Shown: in pieces, positions 11,802 to 23,218 of the stretch
Position numbering within the stretch: the stretch's first letter is position 1
How the letters are laid out: each line of letters starts with the position of its first letter
Source of the DNA: Eudorina sp. 2006-703-Eu-15
Taxonomy: Eukaryota; Chlorophyta; Chlorophyceae; Chlamydomonadales; Volvocaceae
DNA: 64,000 nt
Direction: 5' to 3'
Assembly (NCBI GenBank): GCA_003117195.1
Contig: BDSI01000127.1
Span: 186,001 to 250,000 of the forward strand
The notes under the pieces: model-generated
The model's input: the letters and a program-made list of their open reading frames with translations, nothing else
Databases searched by the model: none
Told to the model about the DNA's origin: nothing
Translations under genes and position numbers: made by a program

Positions 11802-13175
11802 ATGTCTTTACACCGTTCAGCTTACAACTCACCGGGCACTCTCCTTCAGCCATCCATGGAAGAAATGCAGCAATGGGTGACCGGGCTCAACAGGAGACGA
11901 AGTTTGCATTTGGCTGCGACCGAAGACACCGATCCATGTGAAGCTTCCTTCAGGGTACGATTTTAAGCAATATATAGCACCTGCGGCTTGGCGTTTCAAC
12001 TGCCAGTATCATCACTCTTTCGTTCGTGCTGGCCTGGTCATTGAGTGCAGGAGCTGGAGCAAAGATACCATGTGCAAGATGTGTGGGGGCACACTACGAC
12101 ACCTGCCATGCAGGTGAGGTATCGCCTACATAGCAGAAGGCGGGAGGGGCGCAAGGATAGTAATTTGGTCGGGTTCCGGACAAGTCGCTCCGCACGCACG
12201 GCTACGGCCTTGAATCCATGAACGCAATGCGCTATGAAAATGAATGGGCTAAACACTTATTGAAATGTATGCTTGGTGCATCTTCCTGCGTACCAGCAGC
12301 CCAGAACTCGCCGGTTCACGGACCTCCGTGGTCCTTTGCGCCTTCGTTGCATATGCATGGACAGACTGCCTTGAATGCGCGGAAGAACGCGGCCAACGAT
12401 GTGAATGACCCGTGTGCGGGTGCGGCACACCTCGCCGTTTCCCTCTCCATCGTTCTGGGTGTTTTTTGCTCCGGTACCCCACCTCATCATCCCCCAGCCC
12501 TGGCTGCTCCGCACCTGGCACCCCGGCCCCCTCCCGCCCTCGTGGCCGCCGCAGACCCTGGAATGTATCCAGAAGGTGAAGCAGGCTCTGGTTGAGGGGG
12601 TCGACGACGACACCATCTCCAGCGGAACCTTTTCACTGCTGGTGGCGCTGAGCGTGGCGGCTGCTGTCGCCATCGTGCTTGTGTGGTGGGTTGGGCGTGT
12701 GGGGTGGGGTGGGCGTGTGGGGTGGGGTGGGCGTGTGTGGTGGGTTGGGCGTGTGTGGTGGGTTGGGCGTGTGGGGTGGGGTGGGCGTGTGGGGTGGAAT
12801 GGGCGTGTGGGGTGGGGTGGGCGTGTGGGGTAGGGTGGGCGTGTGCGGTGGGGTGGGCGTGTGGGGTGGGGTGGGCGTGTGGGGTGGGGTGGGCGTGTGG
12901 GGTGGGGTGGGCGTGTGGGGTGGGGTGGGGGTGGGGTGGGCGTGTGGGGTGGGGTGGGCGTGTGGGGTGGGGTGGGCGTGTGGGGTGGGGTGGGCGTGTG
13001 GGGTGGGTGGGCGTGTGCGGTGGGGTGGGCGTGTGGGGTGGGGTGGGCGTGTGGGGTGGGGTGGGCGTGTGGGGTGGGGTGGGCGTGTGGGGTGGGGTGG
13101 GCGTGTGGGGTGGGGTGGGGTGGGTTAGGCCCGGGGGGTTCTCACAGGTGCCCTCTAGGCCTGCGTGGCGGTTAG
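11802..13175 (+). CDS. Small probable tail-anchored membrane protein (143 aa model)
   Basis: Exons 11802-11954, 12051-12113, 12498-12685 and 13148-13175, totalling 432 nt with matching phases (0, 0, 2). Donors are GTACGA, GTGAGG and GTGGGT. The first exon begins at the first ATG after an in-frame TGA and encodes a polar N-terminus containing MEEMQQWVTGLNRRR. Exon 2 encodes ELEQRYHVQDVWGHTTTP. Exon 3 encodes a Pro/Trp-rich part, then KVKQALVEGVDDD and one hydrophobic helix (SLLVALSVAAAVAIVLVW) close to the C-terminus. That topology suggests a tail-anchored or single-span protein. No family recognised. An optional extra phase-0 exon lies near 12377-12412, and a different last exon is possible. 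The last intron is almost entirely a G-rich minisatellite. TGTAA candidates lie near 14131 and 14198, far downstream, so the 3' end is uncertain. Confidence 0.5.
12686..13130 (+). repeat. G-rich 18-bp minisatellite filling an intron
   Basis: About 24 copies of GGGCGTGTGGGGTGGGGT and close variants (GTGTGGTGGGTT, GTGCGG). The array starts at the 5' splice site GTGGGT itself and runs almost to the acceptor at 13147. The + (sense) strand is G-rich with many GGGG runs and could fold into G-quadruplexes. Confidence 0.9.
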
Positions 13176-13411
13176 TCCTCTGCCTCGCGGTTGCCCAGGG
13201 TGGGGGGCCGAGGGGCGTATCGTCACCCATTGGCTCGCCATACCTTGGAAGAGAGGCGTTGAAGCCGCATGTACACGACAGGGTTGCGGCCTGGGGCCGG
13301 GCGGCAGACGCGGCCTACTCTGGGCGCCTGTGTTCCAATGTGTGCTGCGTTCGTCCGGGGCCGTTCTTTGCTTGTGTTTCGGTTCGGGGCCCCCCGTGCC
13401 TTCCATGTTCC

Positions 13412-13762
13412 ATCTGATCTGATCTGATCTGATCTGGGTGGCCGCCCAGATTCTGGCTCGCGCTCTTTCGTCCGCTGCTCAGCGCCCGCGTTGCCCTTGA
13501 TCGTAAGCTCGTTCTTCCGAGCACGACGTCGTTTCCCTCATTGCCACAGTCAGCGGAAAGCCTCGCCTGTCGCACTGGCCTCGTTGCAACAAACCTCACA
13601 TCGCACGCTCCCGCCTGCCAACTGCCAACTGCCATACGCAACCTCCTCGTGCCAACAGGGAGCTCTACCTGCGCCCTCGCAACCACGGACTCCCCGCCTG
13701 AATGACCCACATCAGATTCAGATACCAGATCGCAAATCAAGTTTAGATCAAGATCAGATCAG
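13412..13762. mobile_element. Possible MITE-like element with inverted ends
   Basis: The left end is a run of CTGATCTGATCTGAT units followed by CTGGGTGG. The right end carries the imperfect reverse complement (ATCAGATTCAGATACCAG, then AGATCAAGATCAGATCAG). The ~350 bp interior has no ORF of note. This looks like a small non-autonomous DNA element, but no target-site duplication was identified. Confidence 0.3.
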
Positions 13763-15455
13763 TCGTGGCCCGATATGATCTCGGGCAACGGACGCCAGCA
13801 ACGGACGTCAGCGGTGGTCGAGGTCAGCTGACCAGCAGGCCGTGCTGCTGCTGCGCCGTGCCCTCAGCCGCGCGGATGACTGGACCGCAGGGCTCGACCC
13901 GTACTCGGCGCTAGGGCTGCGCAGCGCCAGGGCTGCCCTCCGGCTTGAGTATCCTTCATATATAGCATCCCGCCGGCCGGAAAAGGAAAGGCCCCTGCAC
14001 GCGGCGCCGCCCTGTTTTTCTTTTCAGCCCACCTCGGCGCCGCCCTCGTCGTTGAAAGGTGTTGGGCGGACCAGGCACACAACCGGCACCTCGAGATTGA
14101 AGCCACGCTCTCTTGGAGAACAACAACCAACTGTAATTTTGTTCATAAACCCAACCACCAACTGAATGTTCGAGTGCAAGAGAAGTAGACACTGAGAGAT
14201 TGTAAGCCAAGCTGGGGCGGCCGCAACTTAGAACGACCCGTTCATACACCTCCCTTCATGCCTGCCTCGCTTTTCAGGTCGGTCGATCGGTTTCAGGACC
14301 ATTGGTGTGAAGCGTCTAGGTGTTTTACGGGAGGCCGCGTAACCGTTTGCGTGCCTCTTGATTACGGAACTTGCTAACTGCCGAACAGACTCTTGACTGA
14401 CGGGTGTGGCGCGTGCTGGGCTGAAGTGCGTCTGGTGGTGGTAGTTATGGTGGTTGTTTGTTGGCCTGATTTTAACGGCACACGATCGTCATGCACGTGC
14501 TCGCTCTCGTAGTCATGCATCGGTGTACACATACGACACAACAACGCGGTTGCTGGTGGAGAGTCGGGTACATCCGCCATGCGCGCTGTGTTTGTATCTG
14601 TGTGCCGGAGAAACCCGTTCGACTGATGTGGGGGTGCGTGTTTGTGTTATAGAAATTGGCCCGAACTCGCCCGAACCGAACCTTTGTCAATTTGGGTTGT
14701 GTGTTGGTGCTGGTGTTAGATGTGTATGTGTACAATGTACGAGTCGGCCGGACGGCCTGTTTTCCCAGAATTAGAGAAGCTTCGCTTTCGCGCGGTGGCG
14801 ATCATATTTAGTTTCTAGGGACATTCGTTGACTGGTCCTTCGCAGCGTTGTTTAGGTGGTGCATAGTCGGGCGGTGAAGGAGGTGCATAGTATGGCGGGC
14901 CATTGGTGGGTGTGAGTGCCAGGCTGCCATTCGGCATTGGTTGTGACTTGAGAGCCGGGACCGGTGGTTCTCACCTACCCCGAATGCCACGGCCTGGCGC
15001 GTGCCCCTCCCGGGGCTGGGCAGGTCATGGGGTGGTGGGGTTCCCTACCCCTGTGGCTCTCGAAATAGCAGTCTGTGCTGCGAGGTCGCTGTTGGCTGTC
15101 GTGTTGGGAGCGAGGCGGGGCTCACAAGGCTCGGATGACCCGGCGGAAGGTTGTTGGCGTCGGCCTGTGCAAATTGCGGTGGTTGGGTACATGGGTAGAG
15201 CGCCAGGTGCGGGGGTGGTGAGAGCAGGGCCTGCAGCGAGTAAGAGGAGGAGGAGGAGGAGGGGTGGGCGAACCCACTTGCTCATTATCATATTCGATTA
15301 TTGGCTGCTGCGCCCTGGGTCGGTGGAGGTCGGGACAGGTCGCTCTTATTGGGTCGGTGTCCGTCCGTGTGGGGAGGCACCGGCGTCACTGGGGGCCGGC
15401 GTGCCGGCAGCTGCGGGGGGGTGGTGGGGTCGCGGCCGCAACAGCCGCAAGTTCT

Positions 15456-15786
15456 CCTCCTGGATATGGATATGTGCTGCTGAACCGCCGCGGCCGCGGC
15501 ACGTTTCCACTCACACTGCTCGGCCGCGAGCACATCGAAGTCACGGAAGTCACGTAAGCCTCTGTCTGAGTTTGGTTGTGGTCCGAGGCTTACACGCTAT
15601 ACTCGCTGCGCACTGTCCTGGGTTTTGGGTTTCTCTGTGTATTTTTTCAGGACGGACAGGCGGACGTGCCCGAGGGCCCCCGCGCTGTTGGACCCGCCGC
15701 GTCTGATGGGTCGGTCGGCGACATCCGCACCGCGCGGGACGGGCGCCTTGAGTTATCTATCCGCATGGAACGGCGAAGGCGAAGGT
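15456..15786 (+). CDS. Candidate two-exon fragment, unknown protein
   Basis: A GTAAGC donor follows GAAGTCAC at about 15553, and a strong TTTTTTCAG acceptor ends at 15649. The upstream frame reading GYGYVLLNRRGRGTFPLTLL looks protein-like. Downstream, two frames are possible: one containing SVGDIRTARDGRLELSIRM, the other ending ERISITIQSIGRAG. The phase-consistent join favours the second. No family was recognised and no start or upstream exons were found, so this is a weak call. Confidence 0.22.
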
Positions 15787-17004
15787 GAACCAGATTCTAA
15801 TGAACGGATTTCAATCACCATTCAATCTATCGGGCGAGCGGGTCGGTCGGTGTGATGGGTTTCATCGTGCGTCCGCTCAACCCCGTGCCGGTGGCCCAAC
15901 CGGCAACTAACCGGAGGGCAGGGAAGGGCCCCGCTGGCACAGGAGCGGGGGGCGGGGAGGTGCGCACGCACACTCTGGAGACCGGGGTCTGGATGTGGGG
16001 TGGGATGGAGTGTGGTAGGGCACCAAACGAGGCGGCGGGACGCGCTAGTCAGTGGCGCCAGCGAGGGGGCCCTGCAGGGACCAGCAGTGGCCCAGCCCCT
16101 CGCCTGCAACGTCTATCATGTGTGTGGGCGGGCGGGGGAGGGAGGACGGGGGCGGAGTAGCCTATAGCCTCGGTTTGTTGCTCTTTTGCGGTTTTCGGTT
16201 TCGCTGTCTTTATTGACAGGCGCTGATGCCGCCCGCGGTTGATGAGTAGGAGTGCGTGGAGGGTCCGAGTCCGGGGGTGGCCAGGGTCCCGCGGGCCCTC
16301 TGAAGGCGGCGATGGGACGACGATGCCGACTGAGGTTCCGGAGCCGGTGGCCGGCTGGCTGGCTGCCTGGCTGCCTTGCACTCCGAACCGAAGGCCTGGA
16401 TTTATCGTCTTGTGAGGTGATTGAGTTGGCGACCAGTTAAACTGCGGGTGCCCTGATGTGGGCTGCTGCGCAACGCGTGTCAGGGAGTGTCCGGGGAGAG
16501 CTGAGCCACGAAAACCGCTTGTGTATGGGTGCCGGGCCGACGCTGGCCGGGGGCGCTAAGAGACCCGCTCGTCTGTGTGTGTGTGGGGGGGGGGCTCTGC
16601 GTGTGTATACATATCCTGGTGTCGTATGTCGGGAAGCGTGTGTCCGACGTCGATTGAGGCGGCTTGGCTTGGCGGACTGATTACATGGCTTGGGTCAGGT
16701 CAGCTTGTTTATTCCTTTGTATTGCTGTACTACCTTGGTCGCGATACGTTTGGTGTGTTAGTATCATCTGTAGGTGTGCCGCAGGCTGCAAGGGTGAGAT
16801 TGTCTGTCTTATCTGTCTATCCGTTGCTTGTTACATATTCTGCTGGGCTCGCTGCTGGTCAGCAACAGGCTGGCCTGCCCTGCCGGAAAGGCCGCCGCAG
16901 CCAGGTTCCTTGGCTCCCCCGCACGCAAGGGTTGCGAGGAGACGGATGCATGTGAGTGGGCAGGCGTCTGAGTAGCGGGGTTCAGTCCAGGTACGGTGGC
17001 GTGC

Positions 17005-17100
17005 TCGTGTGGTGCTTGTGTGGTGCTTGTGTGGTGCTGTGTGGTGCTGTGTGGTGCTGTGTGGTGCTGTGTGGTGCTTGTGTGGTGCTTGTGTGGGTGT
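17005..17100 (+). repeat. GTGGTGCTGT tandem repeat
   Basis: About nine copies of GTGGTGCTTGT / GTGGTGCTGT in an apparently non-coding region. Confidence 0.85.
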
Positions 17101-18091
17101 GCGTGTTCACGCGCAGGCACGGTCTGCACCTCATCTCAAACCCCCAGGCGGCCTGATTGCCAGCACGACCAGCCGTGAGGGTGCCAAGGGAGCCCCCGGG
17201 CGGAACATGCGTCCATCCTGAGATAGGAATCATGTCGGTACTTCAGGATACGGCCGTTCGGTTGTCCGCCGCACGTTCCGATGTGCCTGCGGGACCACGA
17301 GTCGAACCCCGGGCGCCTTCTGCGTTAGGAGTGCCCCCCTTGCCGTGCTGTGCAGCGTACGGTCGGTACGATGGAGGAGGAATGGGAGAGAAGAGGAGAG
17401 TTAATCATGGTGCCAACATCATTTGGTTTCGGAAAGCATGTCCGTGAGAGGCGGAGGCAGGGGGGCTGGTGGACTGCGGAGGACGGCGATATTGCCGTGC
17501 AGCTCGTCCTTTCGAACCTAGTTGCTTGGCCCCATGCGACCCGGTCTGGACATCCAGCCGCTGCTGGTCGTTTGTTTATTGTGTGATTTACCGTCTTGGC
17601 AGTCATGGGGGTTTTCTAGCGCGTGATGCACGACCTTCAATGTGAGCGGCCGGGTCCGCACTTGACGCATTGAGAGAGAACGGGAGAGAGCGAGAGCTGC
17701 CCACCTGCGCAACCGCAGCTCGAAAGGGTGCCGCCTGCCGCGCCTTGCAGTATAAGGCTGTGTAGTGCAATGCGAGGCTGCCCGGTTGCTTCTGCAGTGG
17801 CAGTGCTGCGGTTCCTCTTGCACCTGGGACTCAGGACACGACCAACAACATGCAATGTAACACGCTGTGAGGTTGTCCTCATCGTTGGCCTACTTGATAG
17901 GCCTCCGTCTGGTAGCTGATTTCGCCGTCCTGGGGACGCCGCCTCGGGGACTTAGGTAAATGGCAATAGGAACGAGACCAGTCTCCCGCACTCCCCAGCA
18001 TGAGTGCGGCCACCGTGTGTCATGGTATTTGAACTGTTGTACAACATTTCCCCCGTGCAACCTGCATCTACCTGGTGGTGAGACAATACGA

Positions 18092-18174
18092 CGTCCCGTA
18101 TGGGATTCGAACCCATGATCCCCGGATTCCAAGAGAGTAGAAGTCCGGTGCGTTATCCACTACGCCAACGGGAC
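18092..18174 (-). tRNA. tRNA-Arg (UCU) with 10-nt intron
   Basis: On the - strand the acceptor stem GTCCCGT pairs fully with ACGGGAC, with discriminator G. The D arm is GCGT-loop-ACGC. The anticodon stem is CCGGA/TCCGG and the T arm is ATGGG-TTCGAAT-CCCAT. The anticodon-loop region is 17 nt. Removing a 10-nt canonical-position intron (after nucleotide 37) leaves loop CTTCTAA with anticodon TCT. The length of 83 nt equals 73 plus the intron. No clear T-run terminator lies directly 3' of it. It decodes AGA, a rare codon in such GC-rich genomes. Confidence 0.95.
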
Positions 18175-19372
18175 CATGCTAGTTGTGACTTTTAAATCAA
18201 TATGTTCCTCGTATTACTCGGCGATCATAATCATCAATCTTCGACGTTTGTCGTTCGACGAAGACGAAAGAGCTTTCTTTGCAACAGCTTCTGCGTTGAG
18301 TATTTATTTTTATTATTTCATATTTTACGTAACATATGTGTCGGTATGATGAAGCTATAATCGAATTAGGCGATTGGGCGAGGGTACTGTAAAAAGTGCG
18401 TCAAAGATGTTCGAACAATAGCCAGTACGAAAATCACAAAATACAAGTATCAAACCAACGTTGCTACAATCTACAATGTAACAGTGACCAAGCATCCGTG
18501 TACATCACACCCTGAATTCGCAAGACACGGTGACATGCACACAGCTGCACACTTCACACGCTCATCCCAAGAATCAGATTTCGCAGATCCGATTCCTGGT
18601 TGCCCACTCCAATAGGTCCCACACCGTCTCCGCGCGGCTCCGCGATGGCAGTCACGAGTTTCCATCAAATTGATGAGGTCCCCTAAACACGACCCCCCTC
18701 ACCCATCTCACCCAATTCGCGTCACGAAACGGCATTGAACAAACCGTCGATGCATTGATGACGAATCGCACGGCCAGGCACGGCTGCTGCAGGGGCGTGC
18801 TGCATCCCCGCTAGTCCAGCGCGTTCTCCCCGAGTGTCCAGAGAGAGACCCGTCCGAACAGCCCAGTCCCACGAGACTCCCCAAATGACCTGCAATCACC
18901 TGAACCTCCCGGTGTGTTGTTCCCCTCAGATCTCCGACCTCTCATCACTCCCGGTTGCGTGGGACACGTCATCGCTTAGTCATCACGTGGTCCGGTTACT
19001 AACGGTACAACCACCACACAAGCAGGCACATGCAACCACACAGGCCCACATCCACAAAACAGCAAAACAGTCATAACGGTGGCAGTGGACCCCATGAGGG
19101 TAGTCGCGACCCTACGACAGGGCAGATGCAAGAAAGTGTTCCACGGGTGGCGGCGGCAACGCACGCTGTACAACACATCATTGATGGGGTGAGAGAAGTA
19201 TGGATCGGCCACCCTGCCCGTGTCGTCGGAACCGCTGCCGGCGCCTGTAGTCCTACCGCAGTGGAGTTCACATGTCCGCTGTCGCCGCTTCGCTTCGCGT
19301 CACACATTGCTGCGCGCCGCGCTTCGGTCCCGAGTTTCAAACTTTCAATGTCGCGCGCCGCTGCTGTTGCTG
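18175..19372. other. Intergenic, partly AT-rich
   Basis: 18180-18480 is AT-rich (TTTATTTTTATTATTTCATATTTTACG). The rest is mixed with no supported exon. It should contain the 3' UTR of the - strand gene ending at 19373, but no nearby TGTAA was seen on that strand. Confidence 0.4.
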
Positions 19373-20845
19373 TCACATCCGTACGTTACCCCGCCTCGAG
19401 AGTTCCACCTCCCCCTCTTCCTCCTCCTCCTCCTGCACCGCCGCGGCCAGGTCCGCCTCCGGCGCCCTCAGGCGACGAAGCGATGGCGAGACGGCGACCC
19501 TCGGCGGCCGAGCCAGCCGACCGTCGTACAGCCACGGCTCTTCCGGATGGCCACGGGGCGCCCATGCGCCGCCGCCGAGACTCCGGCCTCCGCCGCCGAA
19601 ACTACCACCCCCACCACCACCACCTCCACCTCCACCACCACGGGCACCACGGCCGCCGCCGAATCCAGCCCCGCCGGCTTCATACCCACTGACGGCAACA
19701 CTTGCTGCCCGGACGCGAGGCCCTGGTCCCGGTCCCCGTGCGGCCGCGTGTTGTGGCAGGGTGGTTTGGGCGACCGGGGCCGAACCCGACCGTATCCCCC
19801 TCCGATCATGCTCCCGTCGGGGTCTCGACCCCCCCGGTAGCGATCCTAGCCCGACACGTCCACCCACACCACCTCCTCCGATGCCGGCATATCCACCTGG
19901 GTATGGGTATGGGCCATCGCCGCCGGCGCTGCCACCGCCATCGGCGCTACCGCCGCCGCCACCAGCCACGCCGGCAGGTATGGGGTACCCCGACATGCTG
20001 CGGGTGCTGATGCTCCCTCGGCCGTACTGCGCTGCGCCCCCGTGGCCACCTTCATGTTCGTACATGTCATACCCAGCTTCGGGCGTCGCCATCGGGGGCT
20101 GTGCAGGACCGCCATGGTGGCCCAACGACGGCAGCGGGACGCCCCTGTACGATGCCGTACGGTTGCCGCCCCCTGTACGAATGTCGTACTGGTGGCTATG
20201 AAACGTGGGAAGCGGCAACATCGCGTGGGGCGTCCCGCCGGTGTCGATCATGTCGAGCCCTATTTGCTCCATGGCCAGGGGGTTTACGTAGCTGCGACTG
20301 CTGCCGCTGAGCACGCTCCCGCTGACGCTCGTGCTGCGGCGCGCGCTGATTTGAGCGGTGTTGAGACCAACCCCGAGGGAGGGCCACGAGTGTGCGGCCA
20401 CGCGCCGGGGGGAAAGGGACGAAGCGGCGTTGATTGAACTTGTATTGAAATGGTGCGGGATGGGGCGTTACAGGGTTGGGGGCTGCAGCTTCAGGGGTGT
20501 CCGTAGGCCGATCCTACCCGACCCTCTGGCGCGATGAATGCGTGAGTTGGATGCTAAAACGGACGTGTCGTGTTACTGCGGACCGCTGAAGGCGTCGTGC
20601 TTGTGCGGCAGTGGTGCAGTTCGGATCATGGATCAATGACATGCTCGCGTGCGCACTGCAAAGAGAGCACCCGCGCCCGGAGCTGGGTGGCTACTCTAAG
20701 ATATGAACCCGGAGGCCTCCCTGGACGCCCCCGGAGGCCTCTCACCTGCTTCCCTTCTTCCACAACCGCTCCTGCGGCTGCCCCTGCAGCTGTGACTGGC
20801 TCTGATGGGGGTCCAGTTGCGGCTGCTGCTGCTGCTGGAACATGA

Positions 20846-20877
<32 letters not shown>

Positions 20878-23218
20878 TGTGTCAGGTACAGGAGCTGTGC
20901 CGCCACTGCGACGCTAGGGTCGATACCGCCCTCCAGCACGGATGCGAGAGTGAGCCGGCGTGACAGCGCAGCAGCGCCCCCGCCGCCGTCACCACCGGGC
21001 GCGGCGATGCTCCCACGGGGACCGCCGCCGCCGCCACTGCCGCCGCCGGGCGCCGGCCCCAGGCTCCGCTGCTGCTGGAGCTGTTGCTGCTGCCTCGCCG
21101 AGGCAGAGGCGCTTTTGCGCATCCACCAAGCCTGCGTCAGCCATCAGCGCATTCATTACTTTCGTGCATTCAAACGAGATTGCGCGGTGTTTGAAGCGTT
21201 CTCAGGCTTTGTCGACCCCGCTCGCTCTTCGGGGTTCCGCCCGCTGCGCTCGGCCCTCGTGCCCTCTCAACCCCTCGCCATTGCCCTTGGCCGCACCCGC
21301 AGTCCCGCACCCTCTTGTCGTCAGCCAGTTGTCTGGTCCGCGGCGGCCTGGGTTCCGGCCCACACCACAACTAGCGCGACTGCCGCACCCACCTTGAAGA
21401 AGCTCCCCCTGCTGCTTCTGCTACTGCCTCCATCCACGCCACCGCTGGGCTGCAGCGCAACCTCCGAGGATGATGTCGGCGGAGCACCGGCGTAGAAGTT
21501 GTAGTGCGCTCCCCGGCCGCCTCCGCCTCCGCCTGCTTTGGCGGCCTTGGCCCTCTTATACCTCCTGTACGGCGAACGTACGGACATAGGTAGGACGGTG
21601 GAAATACGGACGTACGGACCCAGGAGCCATAAGGTCACCGGTGGGACTCTCTGGGGCCCCTCTAGCGCCTCGTGGGCCTCCCGGGGTGTAGAAGAGAACC
21701 CCACTCTCAAGCACGCCGACCCAAACGACCGCAATCTCACACGGCATGCGCTGCATGCGATGCATGCGGCGTGCGGCGCAGCGTGCAGTCACACGGAATG
21801 CCGGTCAGCGGCTGCGTGACGCCGGAACGTGCCCGCACAGGCGACGCCTCCGGCCGCCTGTCGGCCATTTCGGCACCGAGAACCCGTCAGACAGGTGGGG
21901 CTGGCGGTAGTGGGGGCGTTCGCGGTGGTGGTATTGGTGGTGGTGGTGGTGGTGGTGGTGGCCCCAGGCACCCACACGCGGTCCCAGGCCCCCACACGCT
22001 GTCCCAGGCCCCCACACGCGGTCCCGTCAGTCACGGCGCTGTACGGACCTGTAGCACAGGTAGCAGAAGCACATGCTGGCCAGCAGGACTACGACCGAGG
22101 TGGTAATGGTGATCGCGGACCCCATGGGTGTGCCCAGCCACCAGAGGAAGCCTGCACGGGGCCGGGCAGGGATGCAGGCGGCAACCGGCGGAGCCGAGGT
22201 CCACCAATACGGTGGGGTCAGGCGGTGGCGTGGGCGGTGGCGGCAAACCGCACACGGTATGTCTTGCGTTGTTGCTTTACTGCGATACGGTACCTACCGA
22301 CCGGTGGGGGCGGACCGGTGCGCACGTCGGCCTTTCAGTTGAACTGACCACCGCCCGCCCGCGCCACACCGCCGCCCCGTCAGGACCCCGCCCCGTACAG
22401 CCTCGCCCCGCGCCGCACCTGATGTGCCGCAGCCTATATTGTACGGCACGCCCGGTTCGGTGGCTGGTTCGGAGGAGTTGATCCACTGGATCCGGTAGCC
22501 GGGGCCGCTCCGGGCGTCCCTGGAGCGAACACACCAGCGGACGGGATGCCCGCCCTGCAGGCCGTAGCCCCGCCCGATACATCAGGTGGTGGGTGGTCAG
22601 GTGGCGGTTGGTCGCAGCGAGGAAGGCCAGCAATTCATCAAGACCGCAACAGCAAGGCAGTCAGTGGGTCAGTCAGTGGGTCAGTCTATCTGTCTGTCAG
22701 TCAGGGAGTCAGGCAGGCAGGCAGGCAGGCAGCAAGGAAGCTGCCCAATGGGCATAACGAGTAGCGGCCTCTGGGAACGAGCAGCAGCAAGCCTATCGTG
22801 ATAATCGTGAAAGGCGGCGGCTTTGAATGAGTGTTGTACGTTTGTCGGCTTTGGGCTCTAGGACCCGTCATCACGCTGTGGACGTCGCAAGGGGGGGCAG
22901 GCTGTGACAGGCTGCGACAATGCCGACCGCAGGCTCGGTGAACGCACTGAAGGTACATACGGCACCTACTTTGAATTCTGTGACGTAACCAGGATCGCAG
23001 ATGCAGAAGCAGATGCCGCCCAGGCGGCCGTGGCCGTTGCAGTCGGGAGGCGGACGGTTGGGGCAGTGGACGTACGTACGGCTGTAGCAGGTGCCGTTGG
23101 TGGTGGTGGAGTTGGGGTCGGCGGTTGTGTTCCAGCTGTCGCGAGGGGGAAGATCAAAATCTAGAGCGGACCAATTGTATTGGTTGTTCAGAGGGGGAGG
23201 CCGAGGCACCAAGGACAT
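19373..23218 (-). CDS. Type I membrane protein with Cys-rich ectodomain and Gly/Gln-rich tail (703 aa)
   Basis: Six exons read on the - strand: 23218-22970, 22554-22419, 22151-22049, 21564-21393, 21131-20746, 20438-19373; 2112 nt with consistent phases (0,1,2,0,2). The N-terminal part has several N-glycosylation sequons (NWS, NTT, NST, NGT, NSS) and an EGF-like Cys cluster (C44...C52...C60...CFCIC at 70-74, then DPGY). The second exon encodes RIQWINSSEPATEPGVPYNI. A single transmembrane helix follows at about 140-162 (SAITITTSVVVLLASMCFCY) with a basic stop-transfer, YRRYKRAKAAK. The cytoplasmic tail is Gly/Ser/Gln-rich, with an 11-residue Gln tract (about 305-315) and a Gly block. No signal peptide follows the chosen ATG, so an upstream exon may be missing. 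The exon 3 donor (GTCCGT) and exon 6 acceptor (ACAAG) are weak. Overall it resembles algal surface receptors or adhesion proteins, but no named family. Confidence 0.7.
21930..22026. repeat. GGT run plus ~20-bp tandem repeat in intron 3
   Basis: A (GGT)n stretch is followed by about four units of CAGGCCCCCACACGCGGTCC in the third intron of the - strand membrane-protein gene. Confidence 0.8.

Larger units (their letters stand above)
13176..18091. other. Long region without a firm gene
   Basis: Holds a ~350 bp inverted-repeat-bounded segment (13412-13762); a possible exon from the acceptor at 13836-13838 (frame reading AVLLLRRALSRADDW); TGTAA strings near 14131 and 14198 that could end an upstream + strand gene; a candidate two-exon fragment at 15456-15786; a (GGA)n run at 15247-15266; and a GTGGTGCTGT repeat at 17005-17100. 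Nothing in 16.0-17.9 kb could be supported as coding. Confidence 0.4.

Noticed and set aside
12690..13125. CRISPR-like periodic repeats (here and at 31605-31721, 37030-37378)
   Set aside because: Units are contiguous without unique spacers and lie in eukaryotic introns; they are minisatellites.
12683..13417. Open frames of VGWACGVGW type and the frame downstream to 13417
   Set aside because: The repetitive part is the 18-bp minisatellite. The downstream frame would need a poor GTGTGG donor; the GTGGGT donor gives a short in-phase end at 13175 instead.
14903..15706. 267-aa + strand frame
   Set aside because: A clear GTAAGC donor and TTTTTTCAG acceptor lie inside it, so it is not a continuous CDS; composition is non-coding-like at its 5' part.
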